From Datnioides undecimradiatus (Eukaryota > Chordata > Actinopteri > Lobotiformes > Datnioididae): a stretch of 64,000 nucleotides of DNA. The translations under genes and the position numbers were made by a program. The stretch is from the NCBI GenBank assembly GCA_008933995.1, contig WARS01000016.1:7478215-7542214 (forward strand). Direction: 5' to 3'. This document shows positions 44,100 to 56,460 of this stretch, piece by piece. The first letter of the stretch is position 1. Each line of letters starts with the position of its first letter. The notes beneath the pieces were generated by a model that was not told the origin of the DNA, did not search any database, and saw only the letters and a program-made list of their open reading frames with translations.

Positions 44100-45287
44100 C
44101 CACAGGTACATGTGTGTGCGAGCGTCTGGGTGAGCCACTATTATTTGACAGCTGCAGTCCTCTCGCTACAAACTACGATATTATGAGTAACTCAGTGAAC
44201 ACAGTGAATAAACATGTGGTAATGTGACTAACCAGTCCTCTCATCATCAGTGAATACGTTAATTATACTAGAGTCAAATAATTGGCATTCTCTCAATAAT
44301 GTGTCAGAACATAGTAAAATGTATAAGGTGAGGTGTTTAAATGGCTTGTTTGGTCAAACCAACTGTTCAATATTTAAATAATTAACTTAAAATGTCATAA
44401 GCAGCCAATTAGCATGTTTATGAAGCAATTTCTGCAGCTGCATATCAGCATTTAGTTGATCAAAGTTCATATCGTATTGAAACTTGTATGTCAAGTTTCT
44501 TTTTTAATATACAAAACATTCAGAAAGCTATTCAAATATAAAGGTAACATGTTATCTACGTGGAAAAACCTCAGTTTTAGCTTTCGAGGTTGTCGTACGT
44601 CGAATTTTGTCGTCATGCAGTTTTTAAAAAACTGCTGAATGTACCATTTTTGTTCTCTTAAACTATTTAAAGTTACTAAATGCATTTGATGATGGATTTA
44701 AATGTGTAGTTGAACTGACTGCCATTGAGCTGGTTTATTGCAGTGCTGGTGTTGCCATAGTTCTGGGCATCAGTAATGAAAACACGGCACTCACAGAGAA
44801 ACCAAATAACAATATAAAAGAGGTCCAACTGGCCAAAAAGCAGAAGCAGTCGCACAACCAGGCGTGTTTTAAACAAACCTCCAGGTTAGTCAAGTTAGTC
44901 AACTTTGTTATACTTTTTTCCTACATCTTACCGCTCACTTTGTCCAGAAACTATGAAAAAAGCAAAATAACCCGAAGAAAGGAGTTATCAGTACACATGA
45001 TGTTACTTTTTGGTTGCTGTAGGTACAATACTCAGCCTATCAAGCATATAAGTGCACATTTACACGCATGCCAGGAAAGAGGATGCCAAACCCATACCCC
45101 AGATATACAGGTGTATGGGTTTGGCAGTTGGGTATACAGGGAAATACAGAAAAAGCCTTTTCACTCTGTAAACACTTGTAGATGAAGTTACACACTGTAC
45201 ATACAGTAATGCCATAATTCACTCATGAAGTGCAGCAGCAGAGGTTTCCAGGCTGAAATCTCATACAGTCAGCCATATGGGGGGGGG

Positions 45288-45358
<71 letters not shown>

Positions 45359-48300
45359 TGCATGCGTGTCAGCATTTATGGCCTTTTTTTTACTTCTCTG
45401 TGGGAACTTCAAAGTTCCCTATACAGTTAACTTAAACCTCCTTTCATTCAGGATGTGCTGTGCTGCAGAGGACAACAGCGACAGTTTACCGTCACAGCAT
45501 GATATACGGCCTTGTTTTTGTTGAGCAGGGGAGGTTTTGGTGTTTATATCCTATGTCAAACTGCGTGTTATCTGGGTGTGGTGGGAACACAGAAGGAGCC
45601 CGCAAGTAAACAAAATCCTCGCATGTGCTCACTTTTGGTTTGTTTGTCTCTCGCTATCTCTTCGTCACTGCGTTTTCTTTCTCTCTCCTCATCCATTTTC
45701 TCTTCTCCACGTTCCACTCCTTTTCTTTCCCCCTCCTATCGGACTCACCCTCTCTTGTTCTCTCTTTCCTCCCCTCTGCCTGTCAGCCTGTGGCCCAGCT
45801 CCAGCAGTGCCTGGGAAAAGCTGACTGTGGTATCCCCGGAAAACCTCGCTCCGAGGGAGAGAGAAGGGGGAGGTGGCAAGCATCTATCTCAGCACATTTA
45901 TTCCACAGTAGACATTTTGGATTTTCTTACTTTGAAAGGATAATGCTGGTGTTATTCTATATTTTTCGTACTGTCAACAAAACCAACAATGCCTCGGACA
46001 AGTTTCAATCATTTTCCACTCTTCCGTACCCTGTCTGTGGTACTCAAAGTGCATTTGTTCCTACTGAAGTAGTCTGTATGTCTTTAGAAAGGATTACAAA
46101 TATACATTCTATTTTAAAAAAGGCCAAGTGAGTTCCTGAAACAGCTAAACACTGTGGTTTTCTATATATTTAGAATATAAAGCGAACACAGGACCAAACA
46201 GTTTCAGCTGCAGGGCCAAATCAGCAATTTTTTAAATAGTTTGGCAATTCTGACGATCGATGATGCGCCTGTCATCTCCTCTGCAGAGGTTTAAGAAACA
46301 AGACCCAACAATGTATATCAGAGAAAACGGCGCAAACCTCCCAATGTAAGTTAAATTTTACATAAATCCACGGAAAAGTAAACAAGGAAGTTAGGTTCGT
46401 TATTGTGCTGAGAGACATGTCTGGCTCTTAAGCTGATAACCGCTCCATTAGATTCACCAGACTAGCTACTGGTGTCCATCCGCTGGGAGGCAACTTAAGA
46501 GCACAGTGGGTTTTTAAAGTTTGGCTGTCAAAGTGAACCAAAATTACGGGCTGTAAAAGCAAGAGCCGAAAGACACCAGCATTTGAATTTCACATGAAAC
46601 CAAACTAAAGCAAACACAGCAAGTAGTCTGTGGGTTAATTGTAATCCCAACTAAACGCATAACAATGTACTTCTGCAATCTCTTGCTGTCTATAAACAGC
46701 TGCCTTTCTCTCAGTTCATCTTCTGTGAAACATGTTTGAGACTGCCCCAGTTGAGGAGTAGTTGTTAACGACACATTGTCGTCAAAGGGGAAAATCGAGA
46801 AAACAAACTGTACCGGGGTCACGTTTCCCAAATCACAACAGAGGTGGCAGGAGCAGAATTAGCCTGGCTCGCTAGTCGGTCGTGTCGTAATTATGTTGAA
46901 AAAGATGAAAAGTTTTCCTTTAACACACATTTAATACACACACGGGTTAGTATTTATAGCAGCAGAAGGTGTGATTGACTCAAAATAGTGCAAAGGTGTG
47001 GCTTATTGCTGTGTCTAATAGAGACGTATGGCACACAGGAATGGGCTGTATGTAATCTGGCTTTGGATATTCAGACGCAGCACTTGTTCAATTTCTTGTT
47101 GGTTTTAGTCTTGTCGTGGAATTTGTTGAAAAGGGAAAAACAGAGCATATCAGTAGTTTTATCCTCTAAGCCAGAATGATGTCTGCAAGCCTGTGCAGCT
47201 GCGCCACGCAAGCTTTATCACGCAGCGACTCCGGATAAGACAAGGCAGTCTGACCCGAAGCTGTGCACTCTCTCACACACACTTACAGTATGTTAAGTGA
47301 GAGGGAGACGGAAGTGGCTTCTGTCTGACTCCAGATAGTTTTGTCACTGATAAATGCGTGGCGAGGTAAAAGGTCAGGCTTACAGCTCTGAACAGAAAGT
47401 AGAGCCGCTGTGTCACGTCCAACAAAAGTGCAAATAAACTTGCTGCTGCAGCCAATACAAACGGCGCTGACAGCGAGACCAGCTGGCCGCGCTGCGAGAC
47501 CGTCTCTCCATTAGAAAAGATGGTTGGTTATCATTCATAACATTCTGCTGAACCATTAGTGTCATTAACAGTCTGTCTGGCCCTTCACTGCATGTTGGTG
47601 AAGTCTTTTAGAGTTACTCGTAATACCAAGTGGCTCTCCAGCTGCTCTGTTGTTCTTTAAACTACAATAAGTGGCTGTTTTGAACACGTTTCAGTTTGTC
47701 TGGTTGTCTTCAGGCAGCAGAGAAACAGACAAAACAAAACAAAACAACAAATCGTCCGCTAACAAGAGCTGCACTGGACATGTCAGTAAAATAGCGAGCA
47801 GGTATCCTGTGCTACTCTTTCTCAATATAGACATTTGTACATGTTATCTTTAAGAATGTCGGCGTTTCTTTAAACCTGCATTAATTGATTTGTGGCCAAT
47901 TTTAGGCACTGCAGTGAGCTGTGAGCTCAAAACTGACATATTATCGCCTTATGATGTTGTTATGAGAGATGTGTAAGCAAATAGTGACTGAGGTACACGT
48001 CAAGCAGAGGCACAAAGGGATCCATCATTTGTTGAGTTGTGTTTCCAGCAAACTCTTGAATGAAAGTCCAAAGTCAACTCTTCTTTCAGCTCTGTTTTGA
48101 TCTCCAACAGCTAGCTCGCTAACGCTGTCTCGTGCTGATTGGTGTGAGGCAGGCAGTGGACAGTGGGGTTTCAGGGCCAGATGGTCAAAGTGAACCAGAA
48201 ACACTAATTATCAAGCCTGCAGAGCTGAGGGGAACAGCAGTGTGATAATTCATTCGTGTTTAGGTTGGTTAGGGTGTCACTACAAGTGACCCCTGCAGTG

Positions 48301-51300
48301 CGCACATTGTCATTTGACCCATTGTAAATATAATAACAGCGATTAGAGCTTTAAGGCTAACATCTCAACTTCAAATATGAGTTTTTTATGTTGTACTTAT
48401 TCTATATGTACGTCGCTGTGGATAAAAGCATCTACCAAATGACCTGGTAGGACTGTAGAAAAACGGACGTATTGGTACTACAGCAGACTCTCTCTCAAAT
48501 ATACATAATATGTTGTTACCTATTATCTCTAAATGTATTTCCTGCAAAAATAAAATAAAAATCATCTCAGAGGAGGTGGAGGAAGAGATGAATGGAAGCT
48601 CTAGGCGTGCGGGAGAGATAGTTTATGAATAGTGCTCACTACCTCATGGATAACAAAACGACAAGGCGCGGGTTACCAGTGTCACCTCACAAAGTCTTTT
48701 TATGTTGAATTTGAGGCTTTCAAGTCATCAAAGCTGAATACATTCAGAGCACCCTGCTGATATTTGGGCGAGCAAAGGTGCCATTTATTCAAATCCTGCT
48801 TTAAAGACACTTTGTGAAATTTTCAATAAAATTTTCAATAAAATAAATAAATAAATAAACGGCCTTATTTTTCATCTGTTCATTGTGACTATTTAAACAG
48901 TGAAAAGAGCGCAGTGTAGCGTGGCAGATGAAACTCTGCTGGGCTCCACTTCACCGCCTCCATTTCCAGTCAAGAGAAAACTAATTACATCTTTGGAAAG
49001 TCTCCAAACTAAAAAAAAAAAAAAAAAACAGAAAACACAAGAGGGTACGTTTCACAGAAACACAACAAATACTTCCACAGCCTCCACTTGTTGCAGCTCT
49101 CCTTCACTGCGACTTCCTTCTTTCTTTAGTTGACAGGTACAACATCTCTGAGATTATCCAGCTACTTGTCCTGAAGTTGTGAGCTTGTCAGTTATTATTA
49201 GCTTCGTGACTCCTGGCTGTGGTTAATCAGTTATACAGTATGCAGATATCTGCTACCCCGAGTTATCTGTGAGTTATCTCTGCAAAACAAGTATCGACAT
49301 ATTTGGTCAAAACTGAGTTCAAAACCTGCGTCTGACTGTCTGACATCTGTTTTTACTGCAAGAACACAGCCTTTTGTAACAAAAATTGATGAATTGACAT
49401 TTGGGTATTCAGTTTGTGGTACCAGATCGCTAAACAAGGCAGCAGCTACAGACATTCATGAGAAGAAGAGTTAAACTCCTGCTAAGAGTTGATGCCTTTC
49501 CAGAGCTCAGCAGCTGCCATAAAATAATTGACTGGAGTGAATTTCATATGATTAGGTGATTGGGCTACCTTTAAACTGCAAATTTAATATGAATATAACT
49601 TTTAAAAAATGGATATTTATATTGATTTCAATATAAGTTTTAATAGTACATAGAGAAAAGCTGAGCCAAACACAGAAACACATCTATAAGTGATGGACAG
49701 CAAATAAAATGGAATTAAAGTCAATTTCCTGAAACGCACTACTTGAAATGGATGTCAGAGAGCGCATTTTGTTGGTAGATACTGCAGTGTCTTTGGGCAT
49801 TAAGTGAAGTGAATCCAAATTAAGAATGTTATAAAGGTGTTTTTTTATATATTGTGTGGGTCTATGGTAATTATTGTTTTTTGGATAAAACAACTGACCT
49901 AAAACGACATGAAATGAAAGCATTACGATCTTTTTATCTGTTTTACAGTTTCCAGCCCAGCCCACGATGTTTTCTTCCTGGAGACTCACGACCGGGAAGG
50001 TTACAAAACTGGTAAACGAGGAAGCTTTTTTTATTAAAGGTTTTTTTGGAGGGGGCATTTTTCCTCAATTTGACAGCCCACAGGAGAGTGAAATAGAAAT
50101 GATGGAGTGGGCTGATGGGTAACAAAGGTGGACTGTATCCAGTCTCATGTTATAAGTTATGTGGTTTGTGTGTTGAAGAAAGGGCTTGACTTGCCACCTT
50201 CATTTTGCCACCACATGAACACAGAAATGGAAAATTAAATGTTTACACTGATAAATATGTTTAGTCCTGATTGGTCATAGGCAGAGGGTAATGAGTGGGG
50301 GTACGCCATCTTCCCTGTTAGCAAACTGACCAAACTGATTGCCCTTGTTAACCTGTGATCTGTCTCCATCCCCCCTTGGAGTCACTGACAGGGGCGTTGT
50401 TGGTCTGGATCTGGATTCAACTCACAGGTATCCCTCCCCCCTGTTTAACATGAATGAATCTGATCGTAGGTCACTCTGGATACCTCATTGGCTACGGAGA
50501 CACATTTAATGTGAGGCATCAGTGAGTAATCTATGACCGAACATGACTCGGGGTCAATGAATAAACTGTTAATAACATGTTAATGCAGACAGTCCAGGGA
50601 GGTTCATTTTACATATTTAAACATAAATACATGACCCATAATTCACGACCTCTGCCCTAATCCGACTGCAGCATGACTAATTTATGGCATTATTAATTAT
50701 GGTGTTTACATGTTTCTTGTTAAAACAGGCAGAAGAGACTGACAAATGCATTTTTTTCCATTCGTCATGCTGCGATATGAGACTGAGCTGTGCACAAAAG
50801 GTCATTTTTGAGAGAATTATATCTTCAAGCTGTCAAAGTTCACAGTCATTCATCCTTCCACACTGTCCTCAACAAGCATCCATCTTTAAAAACTCTTGCT
50901 GCGACACCGAACATTGTTCAAACCCACAGATTTTTATTATAAAATCTACTGGAGATCCCCAAAGTCCTAAAGATACCGATCATGTCACTCTGGACTGGGG
51001 GGGGGGGGGGGGGGGTACATGTGTGAAACTGATGCACAGGGCATCCAAATACCTGCTGTGCCTGTCTTTTCACTCAGCGTCAACATTTTATAACCTCAAC
51101 AAAAACTTGAAATAAACAGACACAGAATAAACAATGATAGTATGAAATACTGAAAGATTATTTTACAGCCTTGCAGCTGGTCCAAAGAGAAGGCGAAAAC
51201 TGTATGCTACTGGGTTAATCTACTTACCAGCTGGAACTCAGAGCGTCGTGTGTAGGCCCCCTGTATGCCGGCGTCTGCCCAGAGCGCGCTCAGTGCCATC

Positions 51301-54300
51301 ACGTACAGCTGAAACTCACTTGGCTCGACCCCAGAGCCGCCCACGCGTCCCTCCCACGACATCACCAGCATGCCCTGCTTCTCGTTCTCGCAGCTCTGCC
51401 ATGTGATGCCCAGCTTGTCCCGGGCGTCCACCAGCACACGCATGCCCTGCAGAATCACACATCAGTACGTATATGAGCCCGTGAGCGCTGCAACAGCTGC
51501 TGTTTCTAACGTCAGCGATATTGTGCAAATATTTCCTGACCACATGGAGGGAAAAGAAAACTCATGCTGCATGTGCTGCTTCCTGGGCAAAACGTCTAGC
51601 GTTACTGGTAAACATAGAGTAACACACACACGCACATATGCACATTCAGCCGCGTACATGTGTGGCTGCTGGTGGTTTTCTGAAGAGAACCATGTGGATC
51701 TGATCTGTGTGGGAGGTCTCCTCCTGACTGATCAGACTAACCAACACACACACAAATATTCAAGGATTTATATCTGTCTCCTTCTCCCTCACCAGCATCG
51801 CATGATCTGTGTCCTCATCCCCTTTACTTCTATTTCTATGGTTTAATAATTTACCGTTTCAAAACATCAACATCTTAAAGTTTAAAATCCGATGCGATAC
51901 GAGAGCCTGATTGATTTATTTATTGATTGAAACCACAGAGGAATCTGAGGCAAACAATATCGGTGGGCTAGGAAGCGTCTCAAAGGTCGCAGTAGGTTAA
52001 GGGCTGTCAGTATATGTGTGTGTCTGTGAGTCATGGCTGCCTAATGCTTGCGCAACAGTCATGTCTGGTCAAGTTTATTTGCGCAGCTTAATATTGCATT
52101 CAACTGGCTACAGACCCAGCTCAACCTTGTGTCTACAAAGACAAGGGAAATCCTCTAAAAACCCCCGAAGCAAGGAAAGAATCTGCACGAGATCTCAGAC
52201 AAGGAAATTCAAAGAGAGATTCCCCTCTTAAATCGGATGAGTGTGCAGCAGGCAAAAGGCAGTTACAGGAAAATCAAAATAAGATGTGACAGTTTGTAGA
52301 ATTTCTTACTACTGCAGCTACTACGTGCGTGTGTATGTGTTTTGTGTGTGCGGCGTCTGACTGAGACGCTCCTTTGTGACTAAGTGGTGTGGTGCGCTTT
52401 TAAGTCTGATTCCTCATTTACTGACTTCTTGTCAGAGCTGATGGTTGTGTTTTTTTGGCTGGAGTGAGTAAGGCCCACAAAAACAACCTGTTGTTTAACA
52501 GAAAAAAGACACACGTGTAACGATAATTGGAACACAAGCCGATCGAACGCCAGCGTGGCGGCGCGGCGAGTGAGCTTTGAGTCACATCGACTCATGAATA
52601 TTGTGAGCCAACCTGAACCTTATCAGTTTACTCATCTGTGTATTTGTAATTTAATCCTCTATGGTCCTGTCTGCCTCTCTTCCTGTATGCCTGCACGAGT
52701 GTCTGTCTGGCTGTCTGTCTTCCTGCTGCTGGTCAGCCAGCCTGTTCGTCAACCCTCTCTGTCTGTGTCTGTTTCTACAGTCCATCAAAAACACAGCCAT
52801 GCTGACCTGGGTCGTCCTGTTTCAAAGGCCCCTCCAAACTGTAATGCAGCTCTGTTTTGCCTAAATTTGGATGGAAGTACCAGAGTGTCCTTGTAAAAGT
52901 TAGCAGGTATTCATAGTACATTCAGTTACTGGGAAATATGTCACTTAAGCTACTAGACCTATGAGAAAATGCAAAAAATGTCCTTTTTATATCGAATATT
53001 CAGGTTATATTGGTTCACATACAACTGGGCGTTACAAAAGGGTCTTAACCTTTATTCAAGTAGGCTATTACATGTATTCAAGTGAAGTTTCACAACTTCT
53101 ATTGTAAACCTTCCATTGTATAATTTACCATAATCCTAGATAAAGCCTGGTATTATACCTTGTTGTTTTTGTTGCATTTGAGGACTTAAAGGATGGAAAA
53201 GTTTGACATTATGAGCTGAAGGACCACACGAATGTTTCAGCAGCTTCGGTCTCTGAGAGGCTGTAGGTTTTTTTAGTCTGACCTCCAGGTCCTCTGAAGG
53301 GCACTTAGAAAGCAGCTCCACTCCTGCACGAATGATGCCACTGCCCTCCTCCTCCCACATGATGTCTGAACTGTATATGAAAGAAACTTTGTGGAGTTTC
53401 CAAACCATAAAGCTGCTTAAAGGGAATATTAAAGCAATCTGGATGACAGGGGACTGAGAATAATCTGCAAATTGCACTTTTTGTACTAGATAAACAAGCC
53501 GTTCAGACTGTGAACTTGGGTTATTCCGCCGTGATTGATGTGTGTTTGGAAAAGCGTTTGGTTTAACAGTAATGACATAGAGATGTCATGAGTGTGTGAA
53601 GTTGTTCAGCACACCTTTACTTGATGAATTTGACTTTGCAGATTGACGTCGGGACAAGCAGTTGTTCAGTTTCACTTTCAGTCATGACAAAAACATAAAT
53701 CCACTTTGGCAGCGATCATGCCACAGATTGATCCGTTAACGGTAGAGGTTTAAAAGACATTCAGTGAGGGGAACCACACCTGAACTCCACCTCTGTGTCA
53801 TTTATTTTCATAAGCCGAAAATCTGCTACACGCCTGTCGGTTGTCTTTATTCCTCTTTCCTTCCCGCTTTGTTCTCTTTCTCTATCATTAGGTTCCCATG
53901 AAGGAGGGGCAGGTGGGGGATGCCCTCCATACCTGGCAGGTGAAGCCGATCCTCCACCAGCGCCTTAAACACCCCAGACACAACTGTTCAGGTAACGTCC
54001 CACTTAATACACCGGCAGATCCTGGCTTAACTGGAGGAATGATCAATTATAATCCATCATGGTCACAGTTCATCATCCATTTGTGAATAGAATGATGTAT
54101 AAAATATTAAGAATGTGTAGCTTTGATTGGACGGTGCTGCTTTAAAGACATGACGTTGAATTGATGTCAACAATGTGCCTCAATAATGAGGATTTACTCC
54201 CTTTCTACATCATATGTGACTATAAAGTGAACACCTTTTGAGTTTGTACTATGATTGGATTAAATTAGCAATCTGATGACACCCCTTAATCAATAAAATT

Positions 54301-55862
54301 ATGAAATAAAATAAAAAAGTGTGGATTAAGGTGATTCTAACTACCTGAAAGCTACCGAAGGCGAAACAAGAGAGTGAATTTGTCTATTAAGGCTTTAACT
54401 GAATTGATCAGCAGCTATTCTCCCATCAGTCTTTATTATTTGAGTTGCTGGTTTCAGCTTGACGAATGTGACGTTTTACTGTTTTCGTCGGTTTCCATGA
54501 CAATAAACTAAATATTTTGATATTTTGTTATTAAGTTGTTGTTTTTCTGACAGTTAACCAAACAAACTCAGGCTCTGTGATGGACATTTTTCAGGATTTG
54601 CAGATTTTTGGGGCCGAGACAGCAGCGCCACTGTATGCTGGTATTGAGGGGTGGGTATTGTATACTGCTGCCTTGTCTGTGCAGAAGTGCAGGCTCTTAT
54701 CATCTTTGTCTGGGCTGTGTGGCACTCAGGGCGGATGTGCTCATCCCTCAGGAATAGTCTGGTATTGTTAGCTGGTGAAGGAGGCCCAGCCATGACAGCA
54801 AACAAAGGGACACACACACACACACACACATACACACACACTTCAGGATAAAAATATGTACTATGTCAACAAACCTTGCTGTGTGTTTCAGTGAGTATTT
54901 GTGTGTTTCTAAGGCTCAACTGTGGGAATAAAACATCAATATTACGGCTATAAATGATGATTATTTCGACCTCTGATTAATATACAGATTATTTTCTCCA
55001 TTGGTCAACAGTTGTTTTGTTTATTAACAGAAAAACTGTAAAACAAATTCTGATCCGAATGTCAGAGACACTGATGTGTTGGCTTGAATGTCTGAAAAAC
55101 TGCACGAAACTCAAAAATAATCAGGTTCCCATCACTGAACATAAAGAAAAGCCCCATATCCTCACATTAGAGAAGCTGGAACAAGTGAATTTTTGTCAAT
55201 ATTTGCTTCAGAAATGACTCAAACCATTAACTAATGGTCTGATTCATTACTGATTACCTTTCTAATTGAATAATTGACTTGACTAATTGTTTCAGCTCTA
55301 GCCAATATATTCCCTAAGCCTAACTGATTAATTAAATCATCTTTCAGCTCTGGTCATTAGTTCCTCACAAATCCATAACTTTACTCAGGCCTATTTAACA
55401 TGATTTGGCAGGTTTCATTCGTTAATGGAAACAAAAAGAGAAAAACACTGATAATAAATGTGTCAGTGTAAACTTTGGACTAAGGGCTGTAAAGTTTGCC
55501 TGAAGGCCCCAGGCTGTTTGTTTCCTATTAAACCTTGTTCTTACCTTCAATATATTCTCATAGATGGTGTCCCGGAAGTCCAGAAGTGCTTTTTTATCAA
55601 ACTCCTGCCCGTTAATGATGCGCATCTGTTTGAGGAATGTGGACTTTCCGCTCTCCCCGGCCCCGAGCAGGAGGATCTTCACCAGCCGGCGGACGGCTCT
55701 CCTCTCCCGCGCGAGCATCGCGTCTATCTCCCGGCTCCTGCGCCTCGCCTCCCGCTCCTGCGCCGCGTCCCTCTCCCGGCTCCTCTCCTTGCTGCTGCCC
55801 GGGTCCCGGCTGGCCTCGGCCGGGAGCAGGCAGCGGCTCAGGGTGCGGACCACTCCCGACAT
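40167..55862 (-). CDS. gna12: Guanine nucleotide-binding protein alpha-12 subunit
   Basis: Membrane-bound GTPase that couples receptors to RhoGEFs and RhoA. Coding exons in transcript order: 55862-55545, 51446-51228, 41520-41470, 41381-41181, 40889-40683 and 40328-40167, giving 385 residues (human GNA12 is 381). The N-terminus [14 protein letters not shown] matches human G-alpha-12 and keeps Cys11, the palmitoylation site. P-loop GAGESGKST is at 67-75, the switch I region follows [11 protein letters not shown] (209-219), DVGGQ is at 231-235 with catalytic Gln235, NKTD is at 300-303 (human NKMD), and the C-terminus is ENLKDIMLQ. The N-terminus separates it from gna13. Human GNA12, as I recall it, has four coding exons; the last is here cut into three by introns of 291 nt (after SSSEYDQ) and 354 nt (after RRLEDVQ), both GT-AG and phase 0. 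Confidence 0.97.
43344..43415. repeat. Long (CA)n microsatellite in gna12 intron 2
   Basis: About 35 uninterrupted CA units. A second (CA)n tract lies at 43194-43232. Confidence 0.95.
44058..44097. repeat. (GT)n microsatellite in gna12 intron 2
   Basis: About 20 GT units, opposite in strand sense to the (CA)n tract near 43.4 kb. Confidence 0.95.
45084..45126. repeat. Perfect 14-bp inverted repeat (hairpin) in gna12 intron 2
   Basis: TGCCAAACCCATAC at 45084-45097 and GTATGGGTTTGGCA at 45113-45126 are exact reverse complements around a 15-nt loop. The surrounding sequence does not extend the pairing. Confidence 0.85.
45279..45353. repeat. Poly-G plus (GT)n microsatellite in gna12 intron 2
   Basis: Ten G (45279-45288) followed almost at once by about 31 GT units to 45353. 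Confidence 0.95.
48408..48453 (+). mobile_element. Tail of an L2-type LINE or LINE-mobilised SINE (plus orientation)
   Basis: TGTACGTCGCTGTGGATAAAAGCATCTACCAAATGAC matches the teleost consensus I recall (GTCGCTTTGGATAAAAGCGTCTGC) found at the 3' end of L2-clade elements and SINEs that borrow it. Upstream limits are unclear. A related segment lies in the other orientation at 63703-63756. Confidence 0.65.
50997..51015. repeat. Run of 19 G in gna12 intron 2
   Basis: Uninterrupted poly-G on the plus strand (poly-C in the gna12 transcript), about 210 nt from the exon 2 donor. The length is likely uncertain in assembly. Confidence 0.9.
51447..55544 (-). other. gna12: gna12 intron 1 (4.1 kb)
   Basis: No gene recognised. 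It holds a possible plus-strand exon-like segment at 53892-53991, a (CA)n tract at about 54810-54840 and anonymous AT-rich sequence. Confidence 0.7.
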
Positions 55863-56460
55863 GTCGAGTCGTGGGAAAAGTTCAGCGAAACTTCAGAGGG
55901 AAAATGTTCATTATAGGATGTGACCTCTGGGGTGGAAATAGCCCAGTCCAGTTTCATTCAGGTTACAGATAATACCACTGCAGCGGATTATTAAGTGAAG
56001 ATTACATTTAGATGTAGTGGGTGAAGCCGTTATCTAGTCTCCAGCCGGCAGACAGTCCGTGTCCATCTTGGTTAGACCGCGCCATCAACACAAAATCAAT
56101 CTGGACCGAGAGGAAACAAAGCAGGGAGATGTTGGAAAAGTTGAAAAAGTTTCAGTGTCTGAGTCCGTCCTGGTCAAAGGTCAGTCTGCCCATCCAAAGC
56201 CAAACAATAGTGCGGGTAATGTAAAGACACACTCACACCAGGACAGCCGATCACACTCTCCGCAAACAGCCAGCGGGTTTGTGAACTTGGGCAGCGGAGT
56301 TAGAGCAGCTCCTCCGGGCGGCGGTGGGACGGGCACACTGACGGGGAGGGCGCCGCTGCTCCACCGGGGATCACCGTCAGGGGGCGCCAGCGGAGACAGC
56401 ATAGAGGCGGTCACACTCTGCGACAACCGCCGACTGAACGTGCCTAAACCGGGGTAAGCA
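55863..56460 (-). promoter_or_regulatory. GC-rich promoter/5' UTR region of gna12
   Basis: Immediately upstream of the gna12 start. CpG-dense sequence continues from exon 1, with the densest part at about 56290-56450 (CGGGCGGCGGTGGGACGGG), and no TATA box at a convincing place. This fits a CpG-island promoter. The exact transcription start cannot be set. Confidence 0.55.

Larger units (their letters stand above)
41521..51227 (-). other. gna12: gna12 intron 2 (9.7 kb), no internal gene seen
   Basis: The large intron between the 219-nt exon 2 and the 51-nt exon 3. It holds many microsatellites, a polypyrimidine stretch at about 45645-45780, a perfect 14-bp inverted repeat at 45084-45126 and a repeat tail at 48408-48453. 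Short open frames inside have no family resemblance on either strand. Confidence 0.7.

Noticed and set aside
45512..46131. Overlapping open frames of 143 and 168 codons in gna12 intron 2
   Set aside because: They arise from a Ser/Leu/Pro-rich reading of a polypyrimidine tract. Several frames are open at once, which is a composition effect.
55458..55972. Plus-strand open frames of 111-152 codons opposite gna12 exon 1
   Set aside because: They are shadows of the GC-rich, Arg-rich gna12 exon on the other strand.
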